Source of the DNA: CAYRMV01 sp964425255
GTDB lineage: Bacteria; Bacteroidota; Bacteroidia; Flavobacteriales_D; Crocinitomicaceae
NCBI GenBank assembly: GCA_964425255.1
Contig: CAYRMV010000173.1
Span: forward strand, 1-6,446
DNA length: 6,446 nt
Direction of reading: 5' to 3'
Shown: in pieces, positions 6,184 through 6,446 of the stretch
Numbering within the stretch: the first letter of the stretch is position 1
How the letters are laid out: every line of letters starts with the position of its first letter
Translations under genes and position numbers: made by a program
Notes under the pieces: model-generated
What the model saw: the letters and a program-made list of their open reading frames with translations, nothing else
Database searches by the model: none
What the model was told of the DNA's origin: nothing

Positions 6184-6446
6184 ATGGATACCAAATCTAA
6201 TATTATAGAATTATTTCGCTTGTTACGAAATCGACCAGCAATGCTCATGAAAGGAGATGTCGGGTTATATTTGAATTATGTAGTGTTTTTTGAAGGCTTT
6301 TTCCTTAGTCGTAAATTATTTAATGAAATAGATATTGAAAGAAAAATATCATCTTGGTATCAAGATAAAGTCAAGTTTAAAGCTCCAAATATGTACTGGT
6401 TCGATCAATTTGAGTTGATACATAAAGACAAAACTGAAAAAGAGAA
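6184..6446 (+). CDS. Probable immunity protein for cassette 3, 3' end outside window
   Basis: The frame from ATG 6184 is open to the window edge for 87 codons, beginning MDTKSNIIELFRLLRNRPAM. It starts 12 bases after the TAA that ends the full-length cassette 3 toxin frame, in an A-rich context without a Shine-Dalgarno sequence. The opening, with a helix carrying LLRNRPAM and then a second helix ending in FEGFFLSRK, resembles a group of small immunity-type proteins I recall starting with a helix and an RPAM motif; this is a low-certainty recollection. No signal peptide or membrane segment is visible. The gene's intact frame contrasts with the interrupted toxin before it. Confidence 0.7.
   Translation, partial: MDTKSNIIELFRLLRNRPAMLMKGDVGLYLNYVVFFEGFFLSRKLFNEIDIERKISSWYQDKVKFKAPNMYWFDQFELIHKDKTEKE

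Noticed and set aside
1..6446. CRISPR array, tRNA or rRNA genes
   Set aside because: There are no regularly spaced short repeats and no tRNA- or rRNA-like sequence; the only repeats are the protein-coding pre-tip blocks.

Overview
The window holds the back end of one large secreted-toxin gene and a downstream row of alternative toxin tips, each with its own immunity gene. All genes are on the + strand. The layout is that of a polymorphic toxin locus. The main gene starts upstream of the window: its frame is open from base 3 and its first readable residues contain HELAH followed by TIQQ. This is the zincin-like HExxH signature at the end of a DUF4157 domain, which is common in the leader of large effectors, including ones associated with extracellular contractile injection systems (eCIS). 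No injection-system structural gene is visible, so the delivery route is an inference.

Layout. (1) 3-3302: main toxin, with a DUF4157 end, a disordered acidic linker, an SH3-like and a LysM-like module, a long helical/hydrophobic region, and a C-terminal tip of about 120 residues. (2) 3299-3724: its probable immunity gene, overlapping the stop codon by ATGA. (3) 3725-3988: AT-rich spacer without a recognisable gene. (4) 3989-4951: a headless second toxin cassette that begins with a copy of the main gene's pre-tip sequence and ends in a different tip with a possible kinase-like fold. (5) 4956-5492: its probable immunity gene. (6) 5493-5637: short AT-rich spacer. (7) 5638-6171: a third cassette, starting with a 96% identical copy of cassette 2's pre-toxin segment and ending in a papain-fold tip with Cys, His and Asp in order, but interrupted by an in-frame TAG. 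(8) 6184-6446: the start of its probable immunity gene, cut by the window edge.

The genes can be read as one expressed toxin plus two silent replacement tips. Shared pre-tip DNA is where recombination could move a stored tip onto the main gene. The expressed gene carries a trace of such an event: relative to the stored copies it lacks 70 codons in frame, and it rejoins them at an 18-base identical stretch.

Base composition drops sharply at the tips (counted: 30/60 G+C at 2641-2700, 21/60 at 3061-3120, 12/60 at 3421-3480), as expected for acquired tip/immunity modules. The host is uncertain. None of the three immunity starts has a purine-rich Shine-Dalgarno sequence; that, the low G+C and the DUF4157/papain-toxin style fit Bacteroidota better than Bacillota, but this is a weak inference.
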